From Acholoe squamosa (taxonomy: Eukaryota; Annelida; Polychaeta; Phyllodocida; Polynoidae): a stretch of 64,000 nt of DNA. A program made the translations under genes and the position numbers. Positions 12,354-24,718 of this stretch are shown here, one piece after another; the stretch's first letter is position 1, and every line of letters starts with the position of its first letter. The notes beneath the pieces were generated by a model, which did not search any database, had not been told where the DNA came from, and saw nothing but the letters and a program-made list of their open reading frames with translations. The stretch is from positions 73,719,762 through 73,783,761 of the forward strand of contig OX439037.1 in the NCBI GenBank assembly GCA_949317995.1, in the 5' to 3' direction.

Positions 12354-13289
12354 TTAGCACTGGCTGTGGCACCAGCAGACAATAGGAAATGATTTTAGGC
12401 AGTAGGGGGCAAGTTGAGAGGTTTAAAACACTCACTGACAGCCTAACAGCTAGCTGTGCCGCCATTTGGCATTGTAGGTGTGAAAACACAAAACCTACAG
12501 GTTGGAGAGGCATACATAATACCATATGCAGGCATGCAGGCTATACCAGCGGCCCAGGGAGGTACACATGAACTGGTGTGGTTATAACCTTTGGTAGGAG
12601 AATGGGGTGATGGGAGGAGCTTGAAATCATTCAGCCCTCTCAATAAATGGATGCTTCCTATGTGCCTCATAATTATCAATACAATGAATATGATAGCTTC
12701 ACCTTGGTTATGCAGGATCTTGACCACTGTAGTCAGTCCCTGATGCTGTCAAGGGGGTTAAACCCTCTCATACACACAGCACCTTCTGGCTACAGTAACA
12801 CAGCAGCAAGCTTGGAACTATGCAGTTATCCTAAAACATTGCTAATCTACATGTATTTCTTCCAAGGAATCATCTATTATATACAAAATGTTATGTCAAC
12901 ATAGTATCAACTGCAACAGGGCCATACTTTAATGATAGTTTCTCAGTAGAGCAATATTTAGGCCAGATTGCTTTGGCCCTTTGTTGTTTATGACCACCCT
13001 TGCTTGAGCACTTGTACATTGTCTATCGAAGCACTGGTGTCTAATAATCTAAGAATTAAGGCCCTGACTTTGCTATTCCCATTTGTCCCTCAGTAGGATC
13101 TATCCACCATCCTCTGGAGAATGTTTGTGGTATTGTGTCATTGTGTGATATAAAGTATAAAATGATGATTTTAGAAAATTAGGGAAAGAAGCAATACAAG
13201 AAAATACAATAATACATATCTTTGCAATCCTTTCGGAATGCATTCCTGCTGTACAGAAATACTAGTCTAGAGGTTGGCGAAAACATACT
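12354..13289. other. no recognisable feature
   Basis: Mixed sequence between two repeats. Chance frames of 60-94 codons overlap one another on both strands and carry no domain. Confidence 0.4.
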
Positions 13290-13440
13290 TGGAAACTCCG
13301 GGTTTCGAACCCGGGACCTCTCAACTTGCAAGCGAGCACTCTACCACTGAGCTACATCCCCAGACCTGACGTTCTTTACCTTCCACCTACATCTGGATCG
13401 GTATGACACAAGGGGGCAGTGTTGACTGGCTCACCAGCCC
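13290..13440 (-). repeat. tRNA-bearing repeat, copy 3 (tRNA-like 13290-13361)
   Basis: On the minus strand, 13,361 to 13,290 folds like a tRNA: GCTC/GAGT D stem, TTGCAAG anticodon loop (GCA), CCGGG/CCCGG T stem, A box TAGCTCAGTGG and B box GGTTCGAAACC. The acceptor and anticodon stems carry mismatches. The upstream part (13,362-13,420) matches the other two copies, including TCATACCGATCCAG and GGAAGGTA. This is a diverged member of the same repeat family. Confidence 0.7.
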
Positions 13441-14313
13441 CTGGGGGCTGGTGCAACCAGAACAGGGACAGATAGCATACCGCCATGGACTCACAGCCAG
13501 AGCTAGCCCCTACACTAGTATACATTTGTGCTTCAGTTATCTATCCAAAGCCCTGCCCATCATGTATATTGACCTACAAGTTCACAGATCTCCATCATGA
13601 AATATATCAGCCATAAAAACAACATTGGTAATACGGATATATTCAGTTGTTTGCTTTATTCTCTGCACATAGGATAATTGTACATCTGCCTATTACTTGG
13701 TGGATTACTTTTGCTGCATCATACAAGAATCAGATAATCAAACATTACCCTCAAATCTGGTAATTGCACATGAATGGATATTATTGGCTAGGTTACCAAT
13801 ATTCCTCACAACCTATGACAGAAGACAGACATTGATATTTAGATATCTGGAAAGATCATAGGCTTAATTGGATATATACCAGTCCAATCTTGATGTTGTA
13901 CAAACATATGGGCCTCTATCACATAATGCTCTTATTTCCCTTTCTAGCTTGCTCTTTTCAATTTTTTTTTTGCCTAGAACACAGGAGTTAAAGGCCCAAG
14001 TCTCAGCTTCATTGATATATAGGGGTTCATAGTGGGCATGAGGAGCAATGATTATTTCAGATGCTTTTTCAAATTCTATTGATTTGCATTCTGCACAAGA
14101 TTTCCTGTTAAATGGTATCATTATTTATCCCATCTTCAATAGTTATTGGTGGTCTTCAGGTTGATGGCTTTGGAGACCAGAAATGCTATCTTCAATTTTG
14201 TTTCTCGACTGTGAAAACACTGATATAGACACTGTGGAACGAATTGCCTTCCATGTCCTGCCCAAGCTAATGATAAATAAAGAAATATGCAAAATATATA
14301 AAATACTGGAAGA
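13441..14313. other. no recognisable feature
   Basis: AT-rich sequence. An 85-codon minus-strand frame at 13,864-14,121 has no recognisable motif or conserved counterpart, so I do not call it a gene. Confidence 0.4.
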
Positions 14314-14916
14314 AAAATGTCCCTATTGTGTTCGTAGACCCTGAAAATGTGGATACAGCCACATGAAGTGAGTGTCTACTGGGACTAATATCAAAGAAAT
14401 GGTGAAAACCATCAATTCTGGCAATGGCTTCTTTGTCTAGACCTGATATAGGCTCATATATATGGACCTGAGAGGGAGAACAAAGCTCCCATTCTGTTCC
14501 TAGACCCTGATGATGTGGATATAGCCATACTGAATCATCCTTATTTGCCTTATTTGCAAGGCTATTGTATAGACAGTGAATTCTGGTAATGTCAACCTAA
14601 AATAAGCCCATATTAGGCCTAGCAGGCATCTGAGAAAAATCAGGATGTCACCAATGAGTTCCTAAACCCTGAAAATGTGCTAGTAGACACTTTAGAAAAA
14701 TGTCTAGCATCATTTGATACAAAGTTATACCAAAAAAAAAGGAATTTCGATAATGGTTACCTTTATCGGGCCCTATTTCAGAGAAAAAACATTTGTGCGC
14801 ATGGCATCCACTTGAAAGTTGATGAGTATGGACCATACTTTGAGTCTGGCATGGATGCCACCCCCTAGCATTCCGTCCCTCATATGTCAAAATTTCAATA
14901 TTTTGCCTCCCTACTA
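14314..14916 (-). repeat. right arm of the inverted repeat
   Basis: Inverse, diverged copy of 8,861-9,425 with the same order of landmarks and the same internal repeats. The 105-codon minus-strand frame and the plus-strand frames here are not preserved in the other arm and are treated as chance. Confidence 0.75.
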
Positions 14917-16747
14917 TTATTTTGTGAAAATCAACACAGGTTGTATAGTCATACTGGTTTCCCACTACAACTTAACAGCATACCAACCAGTTATACTGAG
15001 CAGGGTGCAAAGATGAACATTTTAAACATGCCATGTCTACTTCAATTTATTTTTGTTACCTCCACATTTTAAATGTCTATCATGCTTTCATGACACTGGA
15101 AATTCACACTTCAATTTGTAATTGTAGTCCTTTATAAATCACTCACCCTCAAATATTCTTTTACTGAAGAAAAATCGTCAGTTTTTGTGAGCAAAAAGGA
15201 CTGCCCAAGGGGGATTTAATATCGATTCTGCCCACTAGGGTGCTACTATAGCATAAAAAAGGATGAAATAAATCACGAATTATCTTTGACTACCTCTTGT
15301 ATTTTGTTGATGTGTGTTGCCATGAAAACACTGTTTTCCTTCAAAATAGAGCTACAAAAGAAGCCTATTGATAGGCACACTTACAAGGATCAATGTGCTC
15401 AGAAAGTGATAAAAATCCAATTTCTAGATCAAATTCAGTAACAAAAGGAATTTAAAGATCATGATAATTCGGATTTTGGATAGGTTAGTGACCCACCCTA
15501 ATTCATAACTGAAAGACTAGTGGAAAAATAACTCCATGTCAAAGGTCTGCCTATGATGTATACCTTTCAAACTTGATTTAATGTCACACCTTAGCCACAC
15601 TTGCAAATATTGACCATCTACTAGCAGAAACTCATGTACTTATTCTGACTCATGGATGATGTGGCGTAGCATGTGCACTAGCTTCTCCTATAAACCCCCT
15701 TAAGGACATCCCTATCTTTGGGTTCAATAATAAAAAAATGCAGAGGCAGTAGCATGTAATATTCAGAGCCAGTCACCAGTAACAAAGCCAATCCTAACCA
15801 GCGCTCAAAGGCTGGAGGCTGCCCTTTGATAAAAGTGCAGAGTACATTCCTTACTGTGAATGGGTGTCGTAAAAAAATTAATGGTTCCTTTATACATAGA
15901 CCACCTAATCACTAAAATGAAGCTCAAAGACTATCCTCATTGCCAATAGATTAGATTAATTGAGTTATTAGAGTTCCCATTATGTCATTCTCAGAAGATA
16001 ATATCATGGATGACTGTACCACGACACCATGAAAGGGGTAATTCACACTCTGTAATATGAAATTGTAAACTTAATGCATTTTATACATATCATGTTGGCT
16101 GACTACGTCATAACTACTTTCAGTGATTGAAGGGCAATGTCATTTTACTGACTTTTTTTGCAAAGCGAGATTACTTAAAAGGGTTCAAAAGGATATGGAA
16201 CTAGCTTAGTGAATATGTTTGTATTCATGCACGTATATATCATTTCCAATGCGAATACGGCAATAAAGATAAGGTGTAATCTGTATTTTTAGAACATTTC
16301 CATCTAACCTCTAGATATAGTGCATCATATTGTAAGCCCATCTTACAATAAATAATTTCTCTTTTGCAGCTCTCTTTCATGGAAAGTGGCATTGACTTTT
16401 TTATATTAGAACAAATCAAGCTTCATTGTCTTAGTATGAATTCAATTACAAACTTGCATCTAGTTCTTAAAAGCGACCCTGTTAAATATGGTATTGCTGG
16501 CAATTGAGTCTTCAGATGAATTAGAAGATCAGCAAACCAAAGTTCATTCAGGTAACCAAATGCCATGTGGCAATTAGACATTTACAAATGTCAGATGAAA
16601 ATGGTGCAAGTATTGTGGGTTTGGCAAATCAAATATCCACATATGATAGTAAATTGTTAAAACCATGAAAATACTGTCACCAATATGATGTAGCACGCAT
16701 ATCTGATGATAATCAGCTCAATAATCTAGTATGGTGATGACGATGAT
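14917..16747. other. no recognisable feature
   Basis: AT-rich non-coding sequence. I see no frames, RNAs or repeats worth naming. Confidence 0.4.
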
Positions 16748-16820
16748 ATGTGGAACAACACGGTAAAAGGTATGCCTGCCCCCCGCTCATGGGCATACCT
16801 TTTACCATGTTGATCCACAT
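16748..16820. repeat. 73 bp imperfect palindrome, copy 1
   Basis: Arms TGGAACAACACGGTAAAAGG and CCTTTTACCATGTTGATCCA pair around a loop rich in C. A second copy with the same arms lies at 28,946-29,017. This looks like a very short hairpin MITE or a mobile foldback sequence. Confidence 0.7.
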
Positions 16821-16899
16821 ATATCAAGTTAATGATGTTTAAATGATGAATCACAGAAATGATGGCTTTGCTTTAATATAGCAATCCTGGATGTGACCA

Positions 16900-17290
16900 G
16901 TATGACTAGTGGTTAATGCCCTGAGGGTCAGTATCGGTGGGTGGCGATAATACATGTGGTTGGGTGTAAGCACCAACGCCTGCGCCTGCTGATAAGCAAT
17001 TGGCCATAATTAAAAGGAATTCCACGATCGCTAATTAAGGCACCAGGAATGGCTGCTCACTGGTGATGTATGGGGTGTGGTCGTCAGGCAGGCATCCGCC
17101 CAGGAGTAATGGATTAATGGGTGCTTTGTTTTAGGTGCTATCCGCATGATCGACTGACTTACGACGCAGAACGACGAGCGCCTGCCAGCTTAGGGCCGAT
17201 GGATGAGCCTTTAATGGCAGGGCCTTCTTTGTAGGGTGGGGATCGGTTGTAGTCAGCCACACCAAAGGATTGCTAGTGATGGTGGGGTGG
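16900..17290. promoter_or_regulatory. candidate cis-regulatory island
   Basis: A patch of higher GC and complexity than its surroundings with no open frame. It holds CATAATTAAAAGG, GCTAATTAAGGC, GGATTAATGGG and CTTTAATGGC, which resemble homeodomain core sites (TAATTA, GGATTA), and a CGATCG core. This is inferred from motif density alone and could be chance. Confidence 0.25.
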
Positions 17291-18925
17291 GGTTATATTT
17301 TGTTCTTATCTAGACTGGCACAACCTCGTGTGTCTAAATGAGTCATAATTAGGTAGACTGTCGCCTAAAGATGAACTAGGAATTAAGTGTATGCAATAAG
17401 GTTGAATATTTTAAGTCATGGAATCCAATTTGAAAATCGTCACAATAATCAGTATTGGCTTGGTACTTTTAGAAATCAGTCCTCTGATCCAATCCAATGG
17501 TATTGATATTTATTTCCTCCAACAGAAATGATCAGGGGGGGAATTGAACAAGAAGCCTGAAAACATTTTAGATTGTTGCATTATTTAGCCTCCAAGAGTG
17601 TTCCCAATTGTGTGGAATTGAGAACTAGGGACTCCTGAAGAGCTTTGATATCAAGGAGATCTGGCCAAAAGAGAAACCTGTAAGTCTAAACAGGAAGATC
17701 ATAGTATAATTTTCTAATACTATTCTGTAGGAGATGAAGTTGAAGTTACTATCATGCGGACATCCCAGGGCCCTCCTTTGCCTTATTGTTCTGTTGTCCA
17801 TGTCACTTATTTCATACATGCAATAAATAGGCTCATTCATTTCTAACTTGGTTGGATCAGAGTAGGGATGTATGTTCACAGAACTAGATGATTTGGGTAC
17901 ATCTTCCTTTATAGATTGGGCCAGTTATTGGTTGATCTTAAAATCACCTACATAAACTCATTATCACCTAACAAAGAAATAGATCTTATCCAATATTAGT
18001 CTTAGTATCAGATACTCTGATAGAACATGTACACAATCTACTTAAATGATTCAATATTTGATGATAGATTTATGAAATTATTCGCCATTATGATACAAAC
18101 TCCAAATACTGGAGAAATGATAAAAGAAGTGCTCAAAGGCATTTCCAAGATGAGATGAAAACACTCTGATGAAAACAGCCTAAATAAGCATCCTGTTTCT
18201 CCTTACAATGATTTTACCCATCACAGGATCTTCTTCTCTCTTTGATTAATTATCAAAAAAGGACGATATCACATTCAAATTGAAAAAAAGGCATACCTTG
18301 ATGAATCAGACTTAAAGGCAAAGGTTTCACTTTCAAAGCTCAGGTTTCAGTTTTAGTTATGAAATGAGGGATTTCTAATGGCTCGTGCATTGGATATATT
18401 TGAATATTTATTGAATGTTGCCAGAGGAGCAGAGGTTGTCTCATTGAAGATGGTATGAGAAAAGTTGATGTTAAAAACTTTGAACACCGTATGATGCATG
18501 TAGGTTCATGATCCCTGGTCGTCAAGATGCATTAGCATTGACCGCCCGTCGACTCACACTGCACCTCATTGGTGTATGATGTAGACTCATTCACCATGGC
18601 AAAAGGAGATTTGAAGATTAAATGTCATTCAGGCAAAAATAGTTTGTCTTCATGCTCACCTTGGTTTTGTCCTGTTACAGTGTGTTCATGTGAAGATTAG
18701 AAACCCCATAGTGTAGATGAATGTACCATAGTGATCAGTTTGATTTTATGCATATCAATTTCTATACCTGTGAGACCATGGCCCTTATTCGAGACAGGTT
18801 TTCAATACCCCTGTATCCTGGTGCTTATTTGAGACTGTCACTTATTTGACACCCCGGCATTTAAATGGGCAATTATGGTAGTAGGATAGCCTTAGTCCTA
18901 CCATGGCTGCATTCATACATCAGGG
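17291..18925. other. no recognisable feature
   Basis: AT-rich sequence with isolated frames of 60-84 codons and no domain. I see nothing to annotate. Confidence 0.4.
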
Positions 18926-19200
18926 GGTCATTGCACAAACAGCGAACCTTCGTTACGTAAAAAGGCCTTTGAAACAGTGAGAACTACAAAGATAGGATTC
19001 CAGACCCGTTGCACAATTGTTCTGCCTTTTCCCAGCGAGAGTTGTTGTCACAACATAAGATAATTTTCCTTCCTCGCTGTTATTTTGTCGCTGTGACAGC
19101 GAGACTGCTGCACAGCGCGAAAAAAATGCAGGGGAACCAGCGAAAGTTGACCCAGTTCCCACTCTACTTCACTTCCGGGTGAAAATTTTGTTATTGTCGT
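18926..19200 (+). mobile_element. probable left end of the PIF/Harbinger element
   Basis: GGGGGTCATTGCACAAAC at about 18,924 looks like a DNA-transposon terminus. It is followed by five or six CAGCGA motifs in both orientations within about 210 bp (about 18,940-19,142), including CGCTGTGACAGCGAG, as subterminal transposase-binding repeats often are. No matching inverse end is visible after 26.8 kb, so the boundary is inferred. Confidence 0.4.
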
Positions 19201-19541
19201 GGATGCTAACCAGAATTTACAGCCGTTGATTATGGCTCATCTCTCCAAAAAAATAAGTAAATTATCAATCAAGTGGTCTGAATGCTGTGTTTCATCCTTA
19301 TCTTCATGTTTGTCCTTCAGGCGAAAAAATAGAGTTATCTCATTTTTTTCTTAAGCTGGCTCAAGCGATAATAAGGGATAAAGGGCCCTAACCTAAGTGA
19401 AACGTATTCAAGTTAAGTTTGTGTCGATATACCCCCTCCCCCTCCGCTTCACCTTGTCCTTTTCCATTATCCTATACCTCGCTTTCATATTATTTTTTGT
19501 TTATTTCACCTTTTTCTTTTCTTATATTGAAGGAGAGGCAA

Positions 19542-20832
19542 ATGTACGATCCCAGCAGCAGCAGCTGTGACATAGAAGAAGTTGAGCAAACAGCCACTGT
19601 GATTCGAGCATATAATCCCCCTGACTTAAACTACTGCTTCCAAGGCTACCAAGGTTATAAAATGAAGCAAGAAGAAGAATATGAGGAAGAGGAAGAAGGA
19701 GGGGACTATAGTAAAGAAGAAGAGGATTCTAGTTCCCTCTCCGATGAGGAGTCTCCCTCTAAACCAGCTCGTAAACGTAAAAGAAAAGCGGGTTCTTCTA
19801 ACCTAACTTCACATGGAACAGCATGCTATCGTGGCGTGTTTTGTTCTCACGTGGAGAACCGTGACTTGATGTACTCGTGTCACAATCAGAAGGCACTCCT
19901 CTGTACTTGAGGACCTAACAGCTTTGGGACAAGAAAGGAAGGCTGGGATACCATTCTCAGTAAGAAAATATAATTTCCTCTGTTCTCTCTGTGGGTATAT
20001 TCTTCTTTTTTCTCTAGATCATTTTGTTTTATTTTAATCTGCCAAGAAATGTTAATTCAAAATAATATCATTGTGTCCTTGTTTTTTTTCCATTTTCCAT
20101 GAAACACCTTGAAAAATGACAGGAGATTGACCTTTCCTTTTCTACAGCGACAATTAACAGCATCCAGAATTCACAGAGAGAACTCCCTAAACTAAGGCAC
20201 CACCTCAACGACTTTGCTTGGAGAGCGAAAGGCAAGGTATGCTTCATGCTTTTCCTTGTCCTATCCTTTTCAGTGTACATAAAGTTGTTCTTTTAAAATG
20301 ATATTAGCACCTTTGACTTTCTGAAAAAATATACCTTTTACTTTGTAGTTAAATTCTCTGAGCTCTATTTATCCCATCTTTTTCATTGTTATCTTATTTT
20401 TTATTTTTAAGTTAATTGCAGAAGCAGGATTTCCTTGATGAGATTGATACAGGTAAATCAGTTGAAGGCTGCTCGCTAACGGAGGTACTATGCCTAAAGT
20501 ACAAAGGTGTGGAGAGAATAGTAGGTGAGAACAAAAGAACCATTTTCTCTGTTTCTGACATTTTTGTCCTGGCTGTTGATTAACTTAAGGATGTGAAACT
20601 GTTCTTTTTCTCTCTCTATCTCTTTCTTATCTCAACCTCCGTCTTCTTCATCTTTTCATTAGGTGCGAAGAAAAATAATTTTCAAGAAAAAGGAAATAAG
20701 CTGCTGATTTTATCCCTTTACGTGACATAAATTAAACAATGTGCATCTTTTCCTGTCATTTCAGCTCAGGGAAGAGAGGTAATATATTACACCGACCAAG
20801 TAGAGGAAACTAAGAAGAACCGCAATGCCTAA
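19542..20832 (+). pseudogene. Myb/SANT-like DNA-binding protein of a Harbinger element, broken
   Basis: Four exons can be joined in phase: 19,542-19,959, 20,148-20,236, 20,422-20,524 and 20,765-20,832, all with GT-AG introns, giving about 225 codons. Exon 1 has an acidic stretch and a KPARKRKRK nuclear signal. Exons 1-2 hold GWDTILTTIN and a helix ending RAKGK, which fits the third part of a Myb/SANT-like (trihelix) domain. Exon 3 carries a TG...LTEV segment as in Harbinger Myb-like proteins. In these transposons the protein assists the transposase in DNA binding and nuclear import. An in-frame TGA at 19,908 breaks the frame. An alternative acceptor at 21,129 also keeps phase from exon 3. The domain call rests on pattern, not a search. 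Confidence 0.55.
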
Positions 20833-21691
20833 ATTCAAGGCCAAACCCAAGTCCCCAGCTCCTGTTGACAAGAACATTTTGCTCATACCCTCAGACGAAC
20901 AATTAATGGCAGATACGGCTGCTGCTTCCCCTAAGGCTTCTACCACCAGAAAGGCCAGTACTCCTTATAATAAACATGTGAAGCTTTAAGTTATTTCTCC
21001 TCCTCCTTCCAAAAAACCTGTGCAAGCCGCTTTCTGCTGCACTGTTCCAGTGAAAAAAGTTAACAGCAAGGGTATAACAGGGGTTACTATTAAAGCGTCT
21101 GGCAGTTAACTGTCTTCCGCTTCCGCAGGGAGCGCTCCATTCAAGAAGCCTGGCAGACGTGCTGTAAGAAATGCCGTTGCAGCAGACATGGACCTTACAC
21201 AGAATGTTTCGCAGGTATCAAAGGTTTCCAAGGTATCCAAGGTTTTCAAGGTATCCGAGGAGCAGGATAAGGATCAGTCTGATGATGTGATTGTCGCCGT
21301 GATAGAGGCTGAAGAAGTTGTCGACCTCATAGGGATTAATCTCTGTTCCGCTAACTTCTACCCCCAAGGACATTTCCCCCCAACCAGGTTGAGATGCAGT
21401 CCAAGGTTATCAGGGAAAAAGGGTGGAGGAAGCAGTAAAAAGCTCTGTTTCTCTCAAGACAAGACAGCTGAAAAAGAGAACTCGGCTAGTTTGGCTTGTT
21501 TGGAAAAAATATCTTGTGCTATATCAAGGTGCACAGACATGTTGGAGAAGTTGGGTAATGACAGAGAGAAGATAATCAACACCCAAGCAAAGTTTTCTTT
21601 ATTCAAAGTTCATTTTCACAGAGTCAACTTGAATGAACTTACACACAATTTTTTTTTCTTTTTTACTTTCTTGTACCTCGCTTTTTCATAA
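20825..21691 (+). pseudogene. unrecognised frame with two stops, 3' to the Myb-like gene
   Basis: One frame runs from ATG 20,825, overlapping the preceding stop, to TAA 21,691, interrupted by TAA at 20,987 and 21,107. It is rich in Lys, Pro, Ser and Ala, then has short SKV repeats and a helical ISRCTDMLEKLGND segment. The part from 21,129 is in phase with exon 3 of the Myb-like gene through a CCGCAG acceptor, so it may be an alternative C-terminus of that protein. I do not recognise a family. Confidence 0.4.
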
Positions 21692-21843
21692 TAATTTCCT
21701 CTCTTTTTCATAAAAATTCCCTCTCTTATTTTTATTGCTCTCTCGCTCTTGCAGTTGTCTGTGTGGATACATAGTCAAATACACTTGGAATGGGTCCTCC
21801 AGCAGCCCCAGGGACTCCTGTCACTAAATCAGGGTAGAATTGT

Positions 21844-22894
21844 GTGTCAAATACTAGGACAACCTGCTGTCCCAAATTAAGACGAAAACTTATCACAACC
21901 CTCACCTGTACCAGGAACATACCCCATCAGCCCCAGAACCTTTATTCAGGGCCTAGTTCTACTGTCTGCCCAGAACCTGCTGCACCTTCCCACTCGGACA
22001 ATGTGACATATCCTCCTATCACTCTGGAGACTAACCAGGCTGATCACGCTCGCAGCATTCAGGAGACAAAGCAGCCACAACGTCAAGATATCACTCCCGA
22101 GACTGACCAGGCCACTGTCGCTCCCGAGACTGACCAGGCTACTGTTGCTCCTGAGACTGACCAGGCTACTGTCACTTCCAAGACTGACCAGGCTACTGTC
22201 ATTCCAGAAACTGAGCAGCCTACTATTCCTCCAGAGACTGACCAGACTGAACTCATCGCTTCTGTTCAGCAGCCACAATGTCAAGATACAACTCCCGAGA
22301 CTGACCAGGCTTCTAGCCCTCCTGACACTATCCAAATTGGAGACATTGCTAGCATTCAGGAGACTAAACAGCCAGAACCTGACAATAACCCTGAATCAGT
22401 TCCTACGAACCAGTCTCAAAATTCTGGTGTATTGCCTGAACAAAATAATCCAGAACCGATCTGAAAGTTCATCCAAGCCATCCATCAAAGAGGAAGACAT
22501 ATGGAGGGCTGGCAAGAGTGACTTCAATAGAGCAAAATCAAGGATGAAGCTTACTCAAGTTCCCAAGAAACAAAAGGACAAGGAAACTTGGAGGGAAGAG
22601 AGGCAGAAGAAGCAGGAGAGAAAGATAGAGCACGAAAGAAAGATGAAGGAAGAGAGAAGGAAAGAGAGAAAAACAGATGAAAGATGGAGGAATAAAGTGA
22701 AAGAGGATTCAAGGAAGAAAGAACGAGAGCGCAGCCTAACACTACACAAGAAATCAGAAGGAAGCCATAAAGAGAGAGGGAAAACAATAGTTAAGTGTAC
22801 AAAGGCGCAATGGCTAGCTCTGTGTGAGAAGAAGGCTAAGAGGAAGGCAGAGAGGGAAAAGATAAGAGAACAAAGGAGAAATAAGAAGAACTAA
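21844..22894 (+). pseudogene. unrecognised repeat-bearing and Lys/Arg-rich frames
   Basis: The first frame (21,844-22,464) holds a 9-residue repeat PETDQATVA encoded by a 27 bp unit, about five copies near 22,096-22,260. It ends at TGA, and a frame shifted by one base then continues to 22,894 as a strongly basic, probably coiled-coil tail rich in KERK and ending KAEREKIREQRRNKKN. The two parts look like one protein broken by an indel. Its place between the Harbinger genes suggests it belonged to that element. The function is unknown. Confidence 0.4.
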
Positions 22895-22949
22895 GAGACT
22901 ACTTTCCATGTGTCGATATTAGAGAAATGCTAAGCTACACTCATAAGTC

Positions 22950-24718
22950 TTTTTTTTTTGGACTAGCGCGTTGCGTTAATAAACTGCCAGGTTCATTAAA
23001 GTAACGCTATAGAGCCGACCAGTTATATTTATTAATATTGAACAATACAATCTGAACAATTGAAGTAAATATAGACTTCACATAGCCACATTAATTTCGT
23101 GATATATACATTTACAGCATGGTAATTGGTAATATATCAATCAATCACTCAATTAATTCCAAAATACAACATATACAATACCTGTTACAACAAAGTTAGT
23201 GAACAACAAATTAAATCAAACAATCAAACATTAAAAGTACAATAATAGTCTAATAACTTTCATAATCTCAAGCAAGTAGTAATTTGGAGTGGCGCGGTTG
23301 CTACACCTACTCCAATAATCATTACACATCTATATAACCTAGCTTTATACTAGATCTTAATTTTTTTTATCTTTTTAACCTCATTCTTAAATTTGACTTT
23401 AGTGGTTGCCCTTTGAATCTCCTCAGATAGTAGATTCCATAGGACTACACCTCTATACCACGGTGATCGCTTATAGTGCCTGGAAATGGTTCTAAGTAAT
23501 CTGAAATATATTTTATTTTGAGACCTTGTGTTGTACACATGACCCTGTTCAATTTGATTACATCTTAGACAAATTCTTAAAGCTCTATTTGTGGCCAGGT
23601 GAGGGAAAACATGCCTCCTGGGGGGAAATGGCTTTTTAAGGTTTAAGTCATGGGCTTTAAAATGAGATATCTTGAGCTAAAATATCCCTGGTAGTTTTGC
23701 TGTAATTGCTTGTCAAACATAGGTCGATGTGTACAACTGAAAAGGGGAAATATGCTCTAAAGGCATTATATCCTATCATAAACACTAATAATGCAAAAAA
23801 TACATTTTGTGGAAAAATAACCAAAGGAATGTGATGATTTTGTCATAAATTGGTTCTAGAGGGAATTTTTGAGCTCTGTTTTTGGTTCTGGGTTCCTGAA
23901 GGATTTTCAAAAAAGCTTTTTTGGCAAAAATTCCTCATTGGAATAGGGGAGTGGTTTCCATGGCAACCAGAAATTCCCTTATCTACCAATTTTCTATGTT
24001 TCCATGGCAACCAATGTTCCAAAAATGGAACATTTTCAGTGGAGATGGAATGATTTTAAGCATACCACTGGATTCCTTATAAAAAATTGGTCTAAAGCTT
24101 TTTTTAGCATATTTGTCAGTGTTTTACCCATATACTGCCCCCTGGTGGCCAAAACCAGTACTAAAAATCCCCCCCCCCCAGAGACACGTTCTCCCCCGTT
24201 GGGCCACATTTAAGGCCTTCTTCATTATAGCAAGTGCTTATAAATGAGCAGTACTCAATAATAGGTCTGAAAGTACAGAAATATATTTTTATGCTTTGTT
24301 CTCTAGTTAAATATTTCTGTAATTTGGCAAATCTAAACAATTTATTACAAATATTTCTTTTTGTAATTTTGATCTGTTTGCCGAAACTTAATTTGCTATC
24401 TATACTTACTCCTAAGTATGGGAAGATCTCAACAGTTTCAACCCTTATACCATTTATTAAAATGTTAGGGTCTGGACATTTTTTCAATTTGTGCGCACTA
24501 CAGAACCACATAAATTTTGTCTTGATAGGATTAACTGTCAGCCTATTTTGTGAGACCCATCTCTTAAATTTCTCTAGATCTTCCTTTAACACTGTAAGTA
24601 CATCTTCAGAGCTTTTTGCAGCATAGTATATTATCCGCATACATTTAATATTACAAATGTTCAAATTTTTAATCACATCATCTATGTATAGAAAGTCATT
24701 ACAAGAAGACAAAATTTA
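22950..24718 (-). mobile_element. 5'-truncated LINE with a nested MITE
   Basis: A run of ten T at 22,950-22,959 is the poly(A) tail of a minus-strand LINE. The RT C-terminal half is readable from 24,712 to 24,208: KRWVSQNRLTVNPIKTKFM, then FPYLGVSIDSKL and the downstream thumb region. After the nested insertion the conserved C-terminus follows (YNTRS at 23,538, then SPWYRGVVLWN). The catalytic YxDD box is degraded and everything upstream is missing, so it is a dead copy. It resembles the CR1/Jockey group. It lies between the two Harbinger genes, so it probably inserted there. Confidence 0.8.
23591..24207. mobile_element. 617 bp MITE inserted in the LINE
   Basis: Left end GTGGCCAGGTGAGGGAAAAC and right end (inverse) GTGGCCCAACGGGGGAGAAC are imperfect inverted repeats of about 35 bp, both followed inward by a G-run. 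The flanks share ATTT (23,587-23,590 and 24,208-24,211), a possible target duplication. It interrupts the LINE reading frame between GLK and NRALRICL. It has no coding capacity. Confidence 0.7.

Noticed and set aside
13864-14121. 85-codon minus-strand frame as a gene
   Set aside because: No domain, no splice context, and no preserved counterpart.
24161-24626. 130-codon plus-strand frame in the LINE region
   Set aside because: Antisense to the conserved LINE reverse transcriptase segment, which is the real signal.
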